64,000 nt of DNA. Source: Corynebacterium singulare. GTDB taxonomy: Bacteria > Actinomycetota > Actinomycetes > Mycobacteriales > Mycobacteriaceae. The translations under genes were made by a program, and so were the position numbers. Positions 62,513 to 64,000 of the stretch are shown here, piece after piece. The notes below the pieces were generated by a model, which was given only the letters and a program-made list of their open reading frames with translations, did no database searches and was not told the origin of the DNA. The stretch spans positions 2,582,096 through 2,646,095 of the forward strand of contig NZ_CP010827.1 in NCBI RefSeq assembly GCF_000833575.1. The letters run 5' to 3'. Position 1 is the stretch's first letter, and each line of letters opens with the position of its first letter.

Positions 62513-63288
62513 TGCTCGAAATCAAACACCTAAGTTCCGGTTTCTCAGGCAAGACGGTCCTCGACGACATCTCTTTTAAGGTCGCGGCACCAAGCCTTGT
62601 GGGACTCGTGGGCCCAAATGGTAGTGGTAAGTCCACGCTGCTCAAGGCCATTGCTGGTGTGCAACCATTCAAGGGCACTGTGGTTTTTTCAGGCAAGCCC
62701 TTACACTCCTACCCCCGCACGCAGCGAGTTCGAGTCTTGTCTTACGTGGCACAACACTCCGACAAGGACATCCCATTTACTGTGCGTGAGGTAGTGCAAC
62801 TTAGTCGCGACGCTGCTCGCGCTCCCTTTTCACCAGTCACGACGGAAGACAAGCATATTGTGGACCGAGCACTTTTTCACAGCAGTCTCGAAGACATTGC
62901 GAACGAGAGACTCACCGAACTTTCGGGAGGTCAGATTCAACGCGTCATGGTAGCGCGCGCTATGGCGCAGCAGGCGAGCATCATGCTGCTCGACGAACCC
63001 ACCAATCACCTCGATCTCCACCACCAATACACGTTGATGGAACTTCTACGACATCTTTCCCGTGAGCACAATACAGTCATAGTCTTGGCGATCCATGACC
63101 TCGCTTTGGCAGCGCGCTACTGTGACCGTTTGTTGCTTATCCATGACAGCCACTTGGTCGGTGATGGGCACCCATCCAAGGTCCTCGACCCCGCCACGCT
63201 AGCCACTGTCTTTGGCGTACAAGGCAAACTAAGTACTGCAACGGATGGGGTGCCGCTACTTCATATCAAGCACGCGCTGAATTCTTAA
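62512..63288 (+). CDS. Iron-siderophore type ABC ATPase
   Basis: A 258-residue ATPase (FecE/FepC-like): Walker A GPNGSGKST near residue 38, Q-loop in LSYVAQHSD, signature LSGGQIQRVMVARAM, Walker B SIMLLDEPTNHLD and H-loop in IHDLALAARYCD. It powers the import system encoded by the two genes before it. The IS element begins 7 bases after its stop. Confidence 0.92.
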   Translation: MLEIKHLSSGFSGKTVLDDISFKVAAPSLVGLVGPNGSGKSTLLKAIAGVQPFKGTVVFSGKPLHSYPRTQRVRVLSYVAQHSDKDIPFTVREVVQLSRDAARAPFSPVTTEDKHIVDRALFHSSLEDIANERLTELSGGQIQRVMVARAMAQQASIMLLDEPTNHLDLHHQYTLMELLRHLSREHNTVIVLAIHDLALAARYCDRLLLIHDSHLVGDGHPSKVLDPATLATVFGVQGKLSTATDGVPLLHIKHALNS

Positions 63289-63295
63289 ACGGGCC

Positions 63296-64000
63296 TGACC
63301 CCAGAAAGTGGACACGTCGGGGGTTAGCTATGCTGCTTGGATCAGTGTAGTTGATGTGAGTGCTTCGAAATCATTGGGGGCTAGAAGGTTGCACCAGGAG
63401 TGCCGTCTGCGGGTGTTGTAGCGCATGCACCATCGAAAGACTTCTTGGCGACAGCTTATTGGGCTGTCGAAGACTTTCCGATCACGTAGCACTTCACGTT
63501 TTAAGGTGGCGTTAAATGACTCTGCCAGGGCATTATCGGCACGCGTTCCCACCGCGCCCATGGATTGGCGCACACCAATTTGGGCGCAGTGGTCCCTAAA
63601 CGCTTGTGAGGTGTACACGCTGCCGTGATCGGAATGGAAAATTGCCCCGTCAAGGCTTCCGCGGACTTTGCTGGCATGGGACAACGCCTCGATGACCAGA
63701 GATACCCGCATGTGATCGGCTAGAGCATGACCGACGAGCTTGCGTGAGTAGGCGTCAATGACCGTGGCAAGGTACATGTTCTTGCCTCCCTTACACGGCA
63801 GGTAGGTGATGTCGCCTACATAGACGTGGTTCGGCTCTTCAGCGGTGAATTTGCGGCCTACTAGATCTGGCATGACACGGTGACCAGGTTAGCGCTTGGT
63901 GGTGATGTATCAACGCTGTTTGGTAAATCCTTTTAACCCCATGGATTTCATGATGCGTGCAACCTTCTTATGGTTGATCGGAGTAAGCTCCGTATCGTCG
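63296..64000 (-). mobile_element. IS3-family insertion sequence, right part (cut by window edge)
   Basis: The element starts with TGACCCCAGAAAGTGGACAC at 63296, a terminal inverted repeat of the TGACCCC type common in IS3 elements. It contains a transposase OrfB frame reading inward. The other end and OrfA lie outside the window. Confidence 0.85.
63328..64000 (-). pseudogene. IS3-family transposase OrfB, interrupted by stops
   Basis: The C-terminal 181 residues are the rve integrase core with the DDE residues: GDITYLPC (first Asp), FHSDHGSVYTS (second Asp) and NALAESFN (Glu), then the RWCMRYNTRRRHSW end. The frame continues upstream (HKKVARIMKSMGLKGFTKQR, an HTH_21-like piece) but has a TGA at 63910-63912 and a TAA at 63889-63891. 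The split product from the ATG at 63873 keeps the catalytic residues yet lacks the DNA-binding part, so the element is probably inactive. Confidence 0.85.

Overview
The window is from a mycolic-acid-bearing actinobacterium, almost certainly a Corynebacterium. The evidence is a complete corynemycolate assembly and export set (accD3-pks13-fadD32, a cutinase-like protein, two mycolyltransferases, MmpL3), arabinogalactan genes (aftB, ubiA, glfT2, aftD), SpaA-type pili, GTP-type PEP carboxykinase, and many GTG or apparently leaderless starts. I would guess the high-GC C. aurimucosum/minutissimum/singulare neighbourhood, but the window alone does not fix the species. Gene equivalences to M. tuberculosis and C. 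glutamicum are from memory. Layout: 1-9.4 kb is core sequence: the end of a CCG-type Fe-S reductase with a huge Ala/Pro tail, a cation/proton antiporter, a DUF1707 protein, alanine transaminase, a DUF222/HNH gene, a YibE/F membrane protein, UDP-glucose dehydrogenase, dCTP deaminase and tRNA-Gly(CCC). 9.4-18 kb is an accessory pilus locus directly behind the tRNA: one class C sortase on the plus strand facing a minus-strand operon of major pilin, second class C sortase, minor pilin and vWA tip pilin. 18-22.7 kb is a minus-strand operon of GH3-like lipoprotein, VanW protein and ABC exporter. 22.7-40 kb is an envelope block matching Rv0204c-Rv0236c of M. tuberculosis: USP, DUF2613, AftD, TmaT-like acyltransferase, DUF3068 protein, a polytopic membrane protein, GT4, MtrP-like methyltransferase, pckG, then trmB-NYN-mmpL3-flippase-DUF3054. 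40-41.2 kb holds a second DUF222/HNH gene and an unlisted 35-residue gene with its own ribosome binding site and terminator. 41.2-60.1 kb is the second envelope block, matching Rv3799c-Rv3808c, all on the minus strand. 60.1-64 kb looks acquired: a gene remnant, a three-gene iron/siderophore ABC importer, and a decayed IS3-family transposase at the window edge. How the genes work together: GlfT2 builds galactan; UbiA and the PAP2 phosphatase make the decaprenyl-phospho-arabinose donor; AftB and AftD add arabinose. FadD32, AccD3 and Pks13 condense the mycolate, the MtrP/TmaT pair probably modifies trehalose monomycolate for export, MmpL3 moves it outward, and Cop1/Cmt2 transfer the mycolate to trehalose and arabinan. 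The pilus proteins and the small peptide would act at the surface of that envelope. Best candidates for something undescribed are the 35-residue gene beside the mycolate operon, a palindromic motif shared by the pks13 and cop1 upstream regions, a 10-bp motif (GTCGNNAAGC) repeated about 28 times, and the GH3-VanW-ABC operon.
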